DNA from: CAYRZF01 sp964428805
GTDB taxonomy: Bacteria; Methylomirabilota; Methylomirabilia; Rokubacteriales; CSP1-6
Assembly: GCA_964428805.1 (NCBI GenBank)
Contig: CAYRZF010000063.1
Span: forward strand, 1-12,349
Length of the DNA: 12,349 nucleotides
Direction: 5' to 3'
Shown piece after piece: positions 1 through 7,255 of the stretch (within the stretch, counting starts at the first letter, position 1; each line of letters begins with the position of its first letter). Under the pieces are notes generated by a model. That model made no database searches. It was not told the DNA's origin and saw nothing but the letters and a program-made list of their open reading frames with translations. The translations under genes and the position numbers were made by a program.

Positions 1-2
1 GC

Positions 3-1148
3 CACCTGGTGGCCGACGTGCCGATCGGCGCATTCCTGTCCGGCGGCGTGGACTCGAGCCTCGTGGCCGCGATCGCGCAGCGACACATGGATACGCCGAT
101 CTCGACCTTCACCATCGGTTTCACCGGTGGGGGCGACGAGCGCACCTATGCGCGCGAGGTTGCGGCGCATATCGGGTCGGAGCACCACGAGCGCCTCGCG
201 GAGCCCGCGCTCGAGGAGGAGTTGCCGCGGCTGATCTGGCACCTGGACGAGCCGTTGTTCGACAACTCCGTGTTGCCGACGCATCTGGTGTCGCAGCTGG
301 CGCGGGAGCGCGTCAAGGTGGTCCTGACCGGCGACGGCGGCGACGAGCCGTTCTTCGGCTACGATTGGACGCGCTGGGCGCTGATGCTGCCGTCACTGCC
401 ACTGCCCGGGTGGTCGTCGGGCTGGGCGTGGGCCTACCGAAGGGGCGCGCAGGGCCGGATCCAACGCCTCTATTTCGATGTGAGCCACCGCGCCGAGGAC
501 CGGTATCTTCGGCGCATGACCGCGTCCCTCGCCTTCCGGCGCTGGCTTTACACGCCGGAGTATGGCGAGCGAATCGAGCGCGACGTCATCGACGACCTGC
601 GCGCACGGCTTCGCTCCGCTCCTGTCCGGGATCGTCGCGATGCGTTCGTGCATGCCGATCTCACCGCTTTCCTGCCGGATGACATCTTGTTCAAGGTGGA
701 TCGGATGAGCATGGCCCACGGTCTCGAAGTTCGCGTGCCGCTCCTCGACCACCGGTTGCTCGAGTGGGTGCTGCGTTTGCCCGTCGACCTTCGGTTTCGC
801 GGGGGCCGCGGCAAGTACCTGCTACGGCGGGTGGCGTCCCGCTACCTTCCTGCCGCTATTCTCAAACCGCGGAAGCAGGGGTTCACGGTGCCGGTCGGGC
901 GCTGGCTCCACGGAGAGCTCGGCGACCTCGTGAGAGCCATGTTTGGCTCAAAGGAGTTCGCCGCGCGCGGCATCATTCGCCCGGACCGGGCATTAAAGCT
1001 CCTGGACATGCACCGTTCGGGGCGATATGAGCTGGGTCACCGCATCTGGAGCCTTGTCGTGCTTGAAACATGGTGTCGGATCCGGCTGGACGGGCAGAGC
1101 CATACACAAAGTTTGCGCGCCATGCTGGCGGAGTGTGGATCCTCTTGA
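3..1148 (+). CDS. asnB: Asparagine synthetase-like glutamine-dependent amidotransferase, C-terminal part (5' end cut by window)
   Basis: Only the synthetase half is present; the reading frame is open to the window's left edge, so the N-terminal glutaminase domain (roughly 230-250 residues in this family) lies upstream. The ATP pyrophosphatase loop SGGVDSS (first codon at 39) is canonical. Further family blocks follow: WHLDEP, TGDGGDEPFFGY, KVDRMSMAHGLEVRVPLLDH and the late RKQGFTVPVGRW. Family chemistry: glutamine-derived ammonia is added to an ATP-activated carboxylate. In glycan clusters such enzymes often amidate uronic acids rather than make asparagine, as proposed for WbpS and WbqG; that role here is inferred. 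The stop TGA at 1146-1148 overlaps the likely TTG start of the next gene. It is a clear but divergent paralogue of the complete enzyme at 2981-4882. Confident on family, not on substrate. Confidence 0.93.
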   Translation, partial: HLVADVPIGAFLSGGVDSSLVAAIAQRHMDTPISTFTIGFTGGGDERTYAREVAAHIGSEHHERLAEPALEEELPRLIWHLDEPLFDNSVLPTHLVSQLARERVKVVLTGDGGDEPFFGYDWTRWALMLPSLPLPGWSSGWAWAYRRGAQGRIQRLYFDVSHRAEDRYLRRMTASLAFRRWLYTPEYGERIERDVIDDLRARLRSAPVRDRRDAFVHADLTAFLPDDILFKVDRMSMAHGLEVRVPLLDHRLLEWVLRLPVDLRFRGGRGKYLLRRVASRYLPAAILKPRKQGFTVPVGRWLHGELGDLVRAMFGSKEFAARGIIRPDRALKLLDMHRSGRYELGHRIWSLVVLETWCRIRLDGQSHTQSLRAMLAECGSS

Positions 1149-2095
1149 GGGATCTTGAGACCCGTCTACCATCGGCTCCCTGGAAGCCGGCCGGAGGGGT
1201 TGGGCGTCCATTTGTGCGGTATCCCAACGCCAAGCCTTCGCCGGGAATGGTATGGCAGGACTCGCCTCCCACGGGCCAGGTGACGCTGTCCGTCGTCATC
1301 CCGAGCTATGATGCGTATCGTGGCGGCTCTTTCCCGAGACTGCTCGTTCAGATCAGCCGCCAGGACTTCAGAGACTTCGAGCTGATTGTGGTGCGCGGCG
1401 ACCCCCGACAGGGGCGAGCCATCAACGTCGGTGCCGCGCTTTCAAGGGGCAAGTATCTCTTGACGATCGACGATGACATCTCGCTGCCGGATCCCGAGAC
1501 CTTCGGGAAGCTGGTTGCGGTCATGCAGGCGCATCGGGACATTGGCATGGCGGGGGGCAACAATCTCATCCCGGCGGACGCGAGCCCCTTTCAGCGACGG
1601 GTCATGCGCGAGATTCCTCGCCGGTCATCGCAGCCCGTGTCGAAGATTACTGAGTCGGATCTCGCCGAACACGGCTGTCTCATCATGCCCGCGGAGGAGT
1701 TCAAGGCGGTCGGCGGGGAGAACGAGCTGATCCCGCGGGGCCTGGATCCATATCTGCGCGAGGCGTTTCGGGAGGCCGGAACGCGCGTGGTCGTCGTACC
1801 GGGGGTCATCTATCACCACGTGCCACCGGAATCCTGGCGGACGCTGCTCCGGCAATTCCTGCGGAACGGGCAGCAGGCCGCGTTCGCTAATCGCCATTAT
1901 CCGCAGTGGGTGATCGAGACGCCGTCGAGCCATGGCCCCTTCCGCGCGCGCGTGCCGTTTCCGATCCGCGTGCTGCGCTTTCCCCTGCGGCTCGCGTACG
2001 CCCTCCTCACGGGCCGGCTGATCTGGTTCGTCTGCGAGCTCGCCTATGCCGTGGGCTTCGTCCGAGAGTGGATGTTCCCAAAGGAGCACGTCTGA
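1145..2095 (+). CDS. Family 2 glycosyltransferase (GT-A fold)
   Basis: A cytoplasmic glycosyltransferase that would transfer a sugar from a nucleotide donor to the growing lipid-linked glycan. With the start used here (316 residues), the first beta strand of the GT-A fold reads LSVVIPSYD at about residue 49, followed by the block RQDFRDFELIVV. The metal-binding DDD (DxD) motif is at residues 109-111 in YLLTIDDDISLPD. The last 45 or so residues are hydrophobic and arginine-rich, suggesting membrane association. The start is uncertain. TTG at 1145 overlaps the upstream stop by 4 bases and has GGCGGAG at 1127-1133, about 11 bases upstream. ATG at 1247 would remove 34 residues and still keep the whole domain. 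An ATG at 1070 would overlap the upstream gene by 79 bases and is unlikely. Donor and acceptor sugars cannot be told. Confidence 0.88.
   Translation: MRDLETRLPSAPWKPAGGVGRPFVRYPNAKPSPGMVWQDSPPTGQVTLSVVIPSYDAYRGGSFPRLLVQISRQDFRDFELIVVRGDPRQGRAINVGAALSRGKYLLTIDDDISLPDPETFGKLVAVMQAHRDIGMAGGNNLIPADASPFQRRVMREIPRRSSQPVSKITESDLAEHGCLIMPAEEFKAVGGENELIPRGLDPYLREAFREAGTRVVVVPGVIYHHVPPESWRTLLRQFLRNGQQAAFANRHYPQWVIETPSSHGPFRARVPFPIRVLRFPLRLAYALLTGRLIWFVCELAYAVGFVREWMFPKEHV
2081..2086 (+). promoter_or_regulatory. Ribosome binding site fixing a TTG start
   Basis: AAGGAG lies in the last codons of the glycosyltransferase gene, 11 bases before TTG at 2098. It supports that codon as the methyltransferase start, because the zinc-ribbon cysteines begin at the next codon and the same frame further upstream reads as low-complexity arginine/proline sequence typical of a shadow frame. 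Confidence 0.55.
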
Positions 2096-2097
2096 GA

Positions 2098-2976
2098 TTG
2101 TGCCCGTGTTGCGGCGGCGGCTTGCTGACCCCGGTGTTCGACCCGCCGCTGGTTCGGTGTCGCGCATGCGGCCTCGTCTTCAGGAATCAGGAGGGCGCTC
2201 AGGAGCAAGTCAGAGAGGGGTTCGAGGTCATCTACGGCGACCCGCGGGATGAGCACCGCATCCAGGAGCGGCGGCGCCCGCTCTATCAGGAATTTTTGGC
2301 GCGGTATCGCCCCCTCTCTGGGGCGAACCGCCTTCTGGACGTCGGCTGCGGGAGCGGCCAGTTTTTGCGGCTGGCGCGCGAGCGAGGCTGGGACGTCGTC
2401 GGGACTGAGATCGCCGAGGCGGCGGCGGAGGCAGCCCGCACGGCCGAACTCCCGGTCCGCCTGGGATCCCTAACGACGGCGACCCTCCCCGAGTCTCCGT
2501 TCAACGTCATCACCCTCTGGAATGTGCTGGATTTCATTCCAAACCCGGTGGCCGAGATACGAGCCGCGCAGCGAATCCTGGCGCCGGGGGGATTATTGGT
2601 TCTCCGGGTGAGCAACCTCGCGTTTCAGTCGAAGGTGTACCGGGCGAGCCGTATGCTCCGGCGATGGCCCCGCCTGGCGGCGCCGCTCACGAAGCAGCAC
2701 TTCGTGGGTCAGGTGAGCTTCAACGCCCGGACTCTTCGTCACACCTTGGAGCGGGCTGGGTTTGACCAGATCGAGATCACCAACAGTATGCCGACTTATG
2801 GAGATCCCTATCGGACACTCCGCCGGGGAGGCGACCGAGCGCTCCAGGCGGTGAAGCGATTCGTCTACGGGCTGGCTTGGCTCCTGGCTGCCTGCTCGGG
2901 AGGGCGGGTGCTCTGGGGGTCGTCGCTCTTGGCGAGAGCAGTGAAGCAGGGCGAGTCGGCGGCTCGCGGAGACTGA
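2098..2976 (+). CDS. Zinc-ribbon class I SAM-dependent methyltransferase
   Basis: With the TTG start at 2098 the protein has 292 residues. It opens with a small zinc ribbon: cysteines in CPCC (residues 2-5) and CRAC (21-24). A Rossmann methyltransferase follows, with SAM-binding motif I LLDVGCGSG at residues 79-87, an acidic strand-2 end (VVGTEIAEA) and the post-motif segment ITLWNVLDFIPNP. This architecture is common in glycan and secondary-metabolite clusters, where it methylates sugars or related small molecules. A moderately hydrophobic stretch near residues 255-280 may touch the membrane. The open frame extends upstream to 1906, but that part overlaps the glycosyltransferase and has no domain character. 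The gap to the preceding stop is 2 bases and to the next start 4 bases. Methyl acceptor unknown; O-, N- and C-methylation are all possible. Confidence 0.86.
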   Translation: MCPCCGGGLLTPVFDPPLVRCRACGLVFRNQEGAQEQVREGFEVIYGDPRDEHRIQERRRPLYQEFLARYRPLSGANRLLDVGCGSGQFLRLARERGWDVVGTEIAEAAAEAARTAELPVRLGSLTTATLPESPFNVITLWNVLDFIPNPVAEIRAAQRILAPGGLLVLRVSNLAFQSKVYRASRMLRRWPRLAAPLTKQHFVGQVSFNARTLRHTLERAGFDQIEITNSMPTYGDPYRTLRRGGDRALQAVKRFVYGLAWLLAACSGGRVLWGSSLLARAVKQGESAARGD

Positions 2977-2980
2977 GGGG

Positions 2981-4882
2981 ATGTGCGGGATCGCCGGAAT
3001 GGTTGGGCAGCGCGACCCCCGGTTGCTCCGGGGCATGGCACGCATCCTCGCCCATCGCGGCCCCGACGACGAGGGCTTCTACGAGGACGGGCTGGTCGGG
3101 CTCGCGGCGCGACGGCTCAAGATCATCGACCTCGTCGGAGGCCACCAGCCGCTCGCCAACGAGGATAAAAGTTGCTGGCTCGTGTTCAACGGCGAGATTT
3201 ACAACTTTCGCGAACTCCGCGCTCGCCTCGAGAGCAAGGGCCACCGTTTCAGGAGCCGGACGGACGGCGAGACGATCCTGCACCTTTACGAGGAGGAAGG
3301 GGACGGCTGCCTCCGCCACCTGGAGGGGATGTTCGCCTTCGCCCTCTGGGACCGCCCTCGGCGGCGCATCCTGCTGGCCCGGGACCATCTGGGGATCAAG
3401 CCGCTCTACTACCGGCTCGACGGCGGCCGGCTCGCTTTTGCCTCCGAGCTGAAGGCGCTGCTCCTCGACCCCGCCTGTCCCCGGGAGCTGGACCTCGATG
3501 CGCTCGCCCAGTTCCTGACCTTTCTCTACATTCCCTCGCCCGCGACGATCTTTCGCGGGATCCGGAAGCTCCCGCCGGGACACTCTCTGGTTTTCGAAAA
3601 CGGCCGCGCCACGGTGAGGGCCTACTGGGACCTCTCGTTTGAGCGGCCGCGCCTGGAGGACCGCCGGGAGGCTCACGCCCGGGTCCTGGCGGCGCTCAAG
3701 GAGAGTGTCCAGCGCCATCTGGTGTCGGATGTTCCCCTTGGCGTCTTCCTTTCGAGCGGAATGGATTCTTCGACGGTGGTGGCGCTCATGCGCAGCGTCG
3801 CGACCGGCCCCATCAAGACGTTCACGCTGGATTTCGAGGAGTCGAGCTTCAGCGAGGCGGCGGCGGCTCGGGTGGTAGCGCAGGCCTTCGGCACGGAGCA
3901 CCGCGAGTTTGTCGTCCGCCCCGACGTCGCCGATCTCCTCCCGCGGCTCGTCTGGCATCTGGACGAGCCGCTGGGGGACTCCTCGCTGATCGTGACCTAT
4001 CTCGTCTCCGAGCTCGCGCGGCGCGAGGTCACGGTGGCGCTGTCGGGGATTGGCGGCGATGAGCTCTTCTTCGGCTACCCCCGCTACCTGGGCGCGAGGC
4101 TGGCGCGATACTACTCGACACTGCCGCTCCCGTTCAGGCAGGCGCTCGGTTCTGTCGCCCGCTGGCTCCCGGACTCGGCGCGGAGCGACAACCCTCCGGG
4201 GCGCGTTCGCCGCTTTCTGGAGGCCGGCCCGCTCGCCGAGGCCGAGCGCTATGTCTCGTGGGTGTCCTTTCTGGCTCCCGAGGCCCTCGGCGAACTTTTA
4301 CCGGGGCGGAGGTCCGCCATCGATCCTCGCGCGCTGCACCTGGACCACTTCCGTCGGTGCTCGGCCGCCGACGTGAGGGACGCGTTGCTCTACCTGGACC
4401 TCAAGACCTACCTCCCCGACGACCTCCTCATGCTGGGCGACAAGATGAGCATGGCCGCGTCCCTGGAACTCCGGGTCCCCTTCTGCGACCGCCGCCTGGT
4501 CGAGCTTCTGGCTCAGGTGGCCCCCACGGTGCGCGCGCCGGGCCTCAGGCTGAAGCTGTTCCTCCGGGAGGTCATGGCGCCTCTCCTCCCCGCTGAGGTC
4601 CTGCGCCGGCCCAAGCGGGGATTCATGGTCCCGCTGACCCAGTGGTTCAGGGGCCCGCTCAAAAGCCTCGCGCTGGACCTTCTCGGAGAGGAAAGTGTGC
4701 GCGCGGGGGGAGTGCTGAATCCCGTCGCGGTTCGCCGCCTCCTCGACGCTCACCTGGGCGGATCGCGGAGTTACTTCGACCAGCTTTTCGCCCTCATCGT
4801 GTTCCAGCTCTGGCAGGCCACCTACCTGGACGGTTGGGCCGCGCGTCGCCGACAGGTCATGGCAGAGGTGGATCGTGAGTAA
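2981..4882 (+). CDS. asnB: Asparagine synthetase (glutamine-hydrolysing) family amidotransferase, complete
   Basis: A full-length enzyme of 633 residues. It starts MCGIAGMVG, placing the catalytic Cys2 of the class II glutaminase at the N-terminus after Met removal. Other glutaminase landmarks are AHRGPDDEGFY, LVFNGEIYNFREL, RTDGETILHLYEEEG and ARDHLGIKPLYY. The synthetase domain carries the pyrophosphate loop as SSGMDSS (258-264), then WHLDEP, SGIGGDELFFGY, LGDKMSMAASLELRVPF and PKRGFMVPLTQW. The ATG is preceded by GGAG at 2968-2971 with 9 bases between, which settles the start. Family members make asparagine or, in surface-glycan loci, amidate sugar carboxylates; exosortase-linked exopolysaccharide loci also carry such enzymes. 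Context favours glycan amidation, but asparagine synthesis is not excluded. The loop has Ser where many members have Gly (SGGxDS), a known natural variation. Confidence 0.96.
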   Translation: MCGIAGMVGQRDPRLLRGMARILAHRGPDDEGFYEDGLVGLAARRLKIIDLVGGHQPLANEDKSCWLVFNGEIYNFRELRARLESKGHRFRSRTDGETILHLYEEEGDGCLRHLEGMFAFALWDRPRRRILLARDHLGIKPLYYRLDGGRLAFASELKALLLDPACPRELDLDALAQFLTFLYIPSPATIFRGIRKLPPGHSLVFENGRATVRAYWDLSFERPRLEDRREAHARVLAALKESVQRHLVSDVPLGVFLSSGMDSSTVVALMRSVATGPIKTFTLDFEESSFSEAAAARVVAQAFGTEHREFVVRPDVADLLPRLVWHLDEPLGDSSLIVTYLVSELARREVTVALSGIGGDELFFGYPRYLGARLARYYSTLPLPFRQALGSVARWLPDSARSDNPPGRVRRFLEAGPLAEAERYVSWVSFLAPEALGELLPGRRSAIDPRALHLDHFRRCSAADVRDALLYLDLKTYLPDDLLMLGDKMSMAASLELRVPFCDRRLVELLAQVAPTVRAPGLRLKLFLREVMAPLLPAEVLRRPKRGFMVPLTQWFRGPLKSLALDLLGEESVRAGGVLNPVAVRRLLDAHLGGSRSYFDQLFALIVFQLWQATYLDGWAARRRQVMAEVDRE

Positions 4883-6089
4883 GCTCTCCGTCCTGATGGT
4901 CGCCGATGTTTCGCCGCTTGAGCCTCGTGGTGGGGCGTCCCGGGTGCTTCGGGAGCAGAGCCATGGCCTTGTCGAGCGGGGTCACCGGGTGGAGGTGCTG
5001 TGCCGGAGACCGGAAGGGGACGTGCCGGCCACTGCCGAAATGGACGGGGTGCCCGTGCGCCATTATCCGGTGAACCGCTCCCACCCCGTCACTTTCTTCC
5101 TTTCCTCTATCCTGGGCGCAGGTCGCGCCTATGCCCGGAGCCTGTCCGAACGTCGGTGGGACGCGGTCCTGTTCTACCAGCCGTTGTCGGCTATCGGCCT
5201 CCGCCGGCTCCTTCCCTCCGCGACACCAGCCGTGTACGTCTTTCTCTCGCCGGCCGCGGCGGAGTACCGGATTCGCGCCAGCTACGCCGATCGCCTCCAC
5301 CCTCGCCTGGGGGTGGGCGTGGCGTGCGCGCTGCTCCGATGGGCGGAGGGGGTGAGTCTCAGGAGCGCACGTCGGGTGATTGTCCTGAGTGACTTTTCTC
5401 GCCGGCAACTTCTGGGTCTTCACGGGTCGCTGGCCGTTCCCGTCCTCACGGTTCCTGGCGGGGCCGACCTCGCGCGGTTCCGACCCGCTGCGGACCGCGT
5501 GGCCGTCCGACGGGGGCTCGGAATCCCGAGCGACGGGCTCCTGCTGCTCACGGTGCGCGATCTCGAGCCCCGAATGGGGCTTGACGCCCTGCTTCAGGCT
5601 CTGGCTCTGGTTCGGAAGGATGTCGCCGTACGCCTTGTGATGGGGGGAGAAGGGCGACTTCGGGCTGAATTGGAAGCCCTCGTCAACACCTTGGGGCTTC
5701 AGGACATTGTGAGCTTCGCCGGCCTGATCCCGGAGGCTGACCTGCCGACTTACTATCAGGCAGCGGACTGCTTCGTTCTCCCGACCCGGGCTCTTGAGGG
5801 ATTCGGATTGGTGACGGTTGAGGCGCTGGCGTGCGGAACGCCGGTGCTGGGGACTCCGGTGGGCGCGACGCCTGAGATCCTCGCGCCACTGGCCCCGGAG
5901 CTCCTCACCGCCGACGCGTCGGCCGAGGCGATCGCCGACGGCCTCCGGCGAGTGGCGCCGCTGGCGAGGGACGAGGGCTTCCGGGCCGGCTGTCGCGCCC
6001 ACGCCGAACGTCACTACGGCTGGCCGTCGGCGGTGGCTCGCCTCGAGGCGCTGCTCCTGGACCTGGTTGCCGAGGCTCGATCGTCATGA
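4875..6089 (+). CDS. Family 4 glycosyltransferase (GT-B fold)
   Basis: 404 residues from GTG at 4875, preceded by GAGGTG at 4865-4870; the start overlaps the amidotransferase stop by 8 bases. The N-terminal half has the acceptor-domain pattern LMVADVSPLEPRGGASRV followed by LVERGHRVEVL. The C-terminal half has the donor-binding domain: VPGGADLARFRP, GEGRLRAELEAL and the E-x7-E motif with Glu308 and Glu316 in ALEGFGLVTVEALACGTPV. The strand-loop that usually reads GRLxxxKG here reads VRDLEPRMG, with methionine where the nucleotide-phosphate-contacting lysine is usual. I recall this EPRMG form from a subset of family 4 enzymes, so it need not mean inactivity. The protein would add one sugar of the repeat unit on the cytoplasmic face of the membrane. 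Sugar specificity is unknown. Confidence 0.93.
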   Translation: MSKLSVLMVADVSPLEPRGGASRVLREQSHGLVERGHRVEVLCRRPEGDVPATAEMDGVPVRHYPVNRSHPVTFFLSSILGAGRAYARSLSERRWDAVLFYQPLSAIGLRRLLPSATPAVYVFLSPAAAEYRIRASYADRLHPRLGVGVACALLRWAEGVSLRSARRVIVLSDFSRRQLLGLHGSLAVPVLTVPGGADLARFRPAADRVAVRRGLGIPSDGLLLLTVRDLEPRMGLDALLQALALVRKDVAVRLVMGGEGRLRAELEALVNTLGLQDIVSFAGLIPEADLPTYYQAADCFVLPTRALEGFGLVTVEALACGTPVLGTPVGATPEILAPLAPELLTADASAEAIADGLRRVAPLARDEGFRAGCRAHAERHYGWPSAVARLEALLLDLVAEARSS

Positions 6090-7255
6090 CGGCGCTCCAC
6101 CTCATCACGCGCCTCAGCCTGGGGGGCCCTTCCCTGAACACCATCGATTCGGTGCTGGCCCAGGCTCGCGCCGGCTGGCGGACGATTCTAGCTGCTGGGA
6201 ACGCGGGGGCGGAACTCTCGCTGGTGGAGGCGGCCCGGGCCCGGGGCTGCCGCACGGTCCTGCTTCCTGCCCTGGCGCGCCCAGTGTCGCTCGCTCGAGA
6301 TCTCCTGGCGCTCTGGCAGACGTACCGGCTGGTCAAGCGCGAACGGGTCGTGCTGGTCCATACCCACACCTCCAAGGCAGGGTTTCTGGGGCGCTTGGCG
6401 GCCTGGCTCGCCCGCGTTCCCGTGATCGTGCACACGCCCCACGGTCACGTTTTCTACGGCTACTACGGCCCGCGTCTGACGGCGCTCTTCGTGAGCCTCG
6501 AGCGTGTTGCCGCGCGCCTGACCGATCGGATTGTCGTCCTGACCGAGCGCGGCCGCGACGAACATCTCGCCCGCGGGATCGGTCGCCCCGAGCAATTTGT
6601 CGTGATTCCGAGCGGAGTGGACCTCCAGGCCGTGCGGCGGAGCGCGCCGCCGTACGAGACGGCCCGCGGGCGTCTCGGGGTCAACCCGGAGACCTGCCTC
6701 GTGGTGGGGCTGGGTCGGCTCGTGCCGGTGAAGGGCTTCCAGGTGCTGGTGAAGGCGCTGCCGCTGATCGTCTCGGCGGTTCCGTCAGCCCGGCTCCTGC
6801 TAGTCGGCGAGGGGCCCCTCCGGGAGGACCTCCTCGTGGAGGCCCAGGCCCTCGGGGTTGGTGATCGTCTTGAGCTCGCCGGTGCTCAGTCTGATCCGGC
6901 GCCCTTCCTGGCCGCGGCTGACCTCGTGGTGGTCCCCTCTATCAACGAGGGGATGGGCCGCGTTCTCGTGGAGGCGATGGCCCTGGGGCGTCCTGTGGTG
7001 GCGACGCGGGTCGGGGGGATTCCGGCTGTGGTGGCCGATGGTGAGAGCGGCCTCCTGGTCCCGCCCGACGATCCGCCGGCTCTGGCCCGGGCGGTGGGCG
7101 AGTTGCTCAAGGATCCGGGGCTTCGGCAGCGGATGGGCGAGGCAGGCCGGCGCCAGGCAGAGCAGTTCTCCCTCGCCGTGATGGAATCCCGGCTGCTCCA
7201 CCTTTACCGCGAACTGTGCGCCGAGAAAGGGCTTCGGTGGCCCGCCGGTCCCTGA
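6086..7255 (+). CDS. Family 4 glycosyltransferase (GT-B fold), second copy type
   Basis: 389 residues; ATG at 6086 overlaps the previous TGA as ATGA, suggesting translational coupling. The N-terminal domain shows LITRLSLGGPSLNT, VLVHTHTSKAGFLGRLAAW and VIVHTPHGHVFYGYYG, a block typical of polysaccharide family 4 enzymes that also resembles the region around the HTPHGH motif in lipid-linked sugar transferases. The donor domain has IPSGVDLQAVRR, GRLVPVKGFQVL with the canonical Arg and Lys, LVGEGPLREDL and the E-x7-E motif (Glu288, Glu296) in NEGMGRVLVEAMALGRPVV. It differs clearly from the preceding family 4 enzyme, so the two probably make different linkages. The gene's end overlaps the likely start of the PHP-like gene by 19 bases. 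Donor and acceptor cannot be assigned from sequence. Confidence 0.93.
   Translation: MTALHLITRLSLGGPSLNTIDSVLAQARAGWRTILAAGNAGAELSLVEAARARGCRTVLLPALARPVSLARDLLALWQTYRLVKRERVVLVHTHTSKAGFLGRLAAWLARVPVIVHTPHGHVFYGYYGPRLTALFVSLERVAARLTDRIVVLTERGRDEHLARGIGRPEQFVVIPSGVDLQAVRRSAPPYETARGRLGVNPETCLVVGLGRLVPVKGFQVLVKALPLIVSAVPSARLLLVGEGPLREDLLVEAQALGVGDRLELAGAQSDPAPFLAAADLVVVPSINEGMGRVLVEAMALGRPVVATRVGGIPAVVADGESGLLVPPDDPPALARAVGELLKDPGLRQRMGEAGRRQAEQFSLAVMESRLLHLYRELCAEKGLRWPAGP
7226..7230 (+). promoter_or_regulatory. Ribosome binding site for the PHP-like gene
   Basis: AAAGG with six bases to GTG at 7237, inside the end of the glycosyltransferase gene. It favours 7237 over the upstream GTG at 7216, and the resulting N-terminus is a compact signal peptide. 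Confidence 0.45.

Noticed and set aside
1906..2097. Upstream extension of the methyltransferase reading frame
   Set aside because: It would overlap the glycosyltransferase by about 190 bases and encodes Arg/Pro-rich sequence. The zinc ribbon and ribosome site support the TTG at 2098.
2777..3958. 393-codon open frame on the minus strand
   Set aside because: It lies antisense to the methyltransferase end and the amidotransferase. Its protein is rich in Arg, Pro, Glu and Ala with no motif, as expected of a shadow frame in GC-rich DNA.
4857..6014. 385-codon open frame on the minus strand
   Set aside because: It is antisense to a well-supported family 4 glycosyltransferase, has low-complexity composition, no motif and no ribosome site.
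5818..6864. 348-codon plus-strand frame spanning two glycosyltransferase genes
   Set aside because: It is out of frame with both real genes and dominated by Arg, Pro and Gly; a shadow frame.
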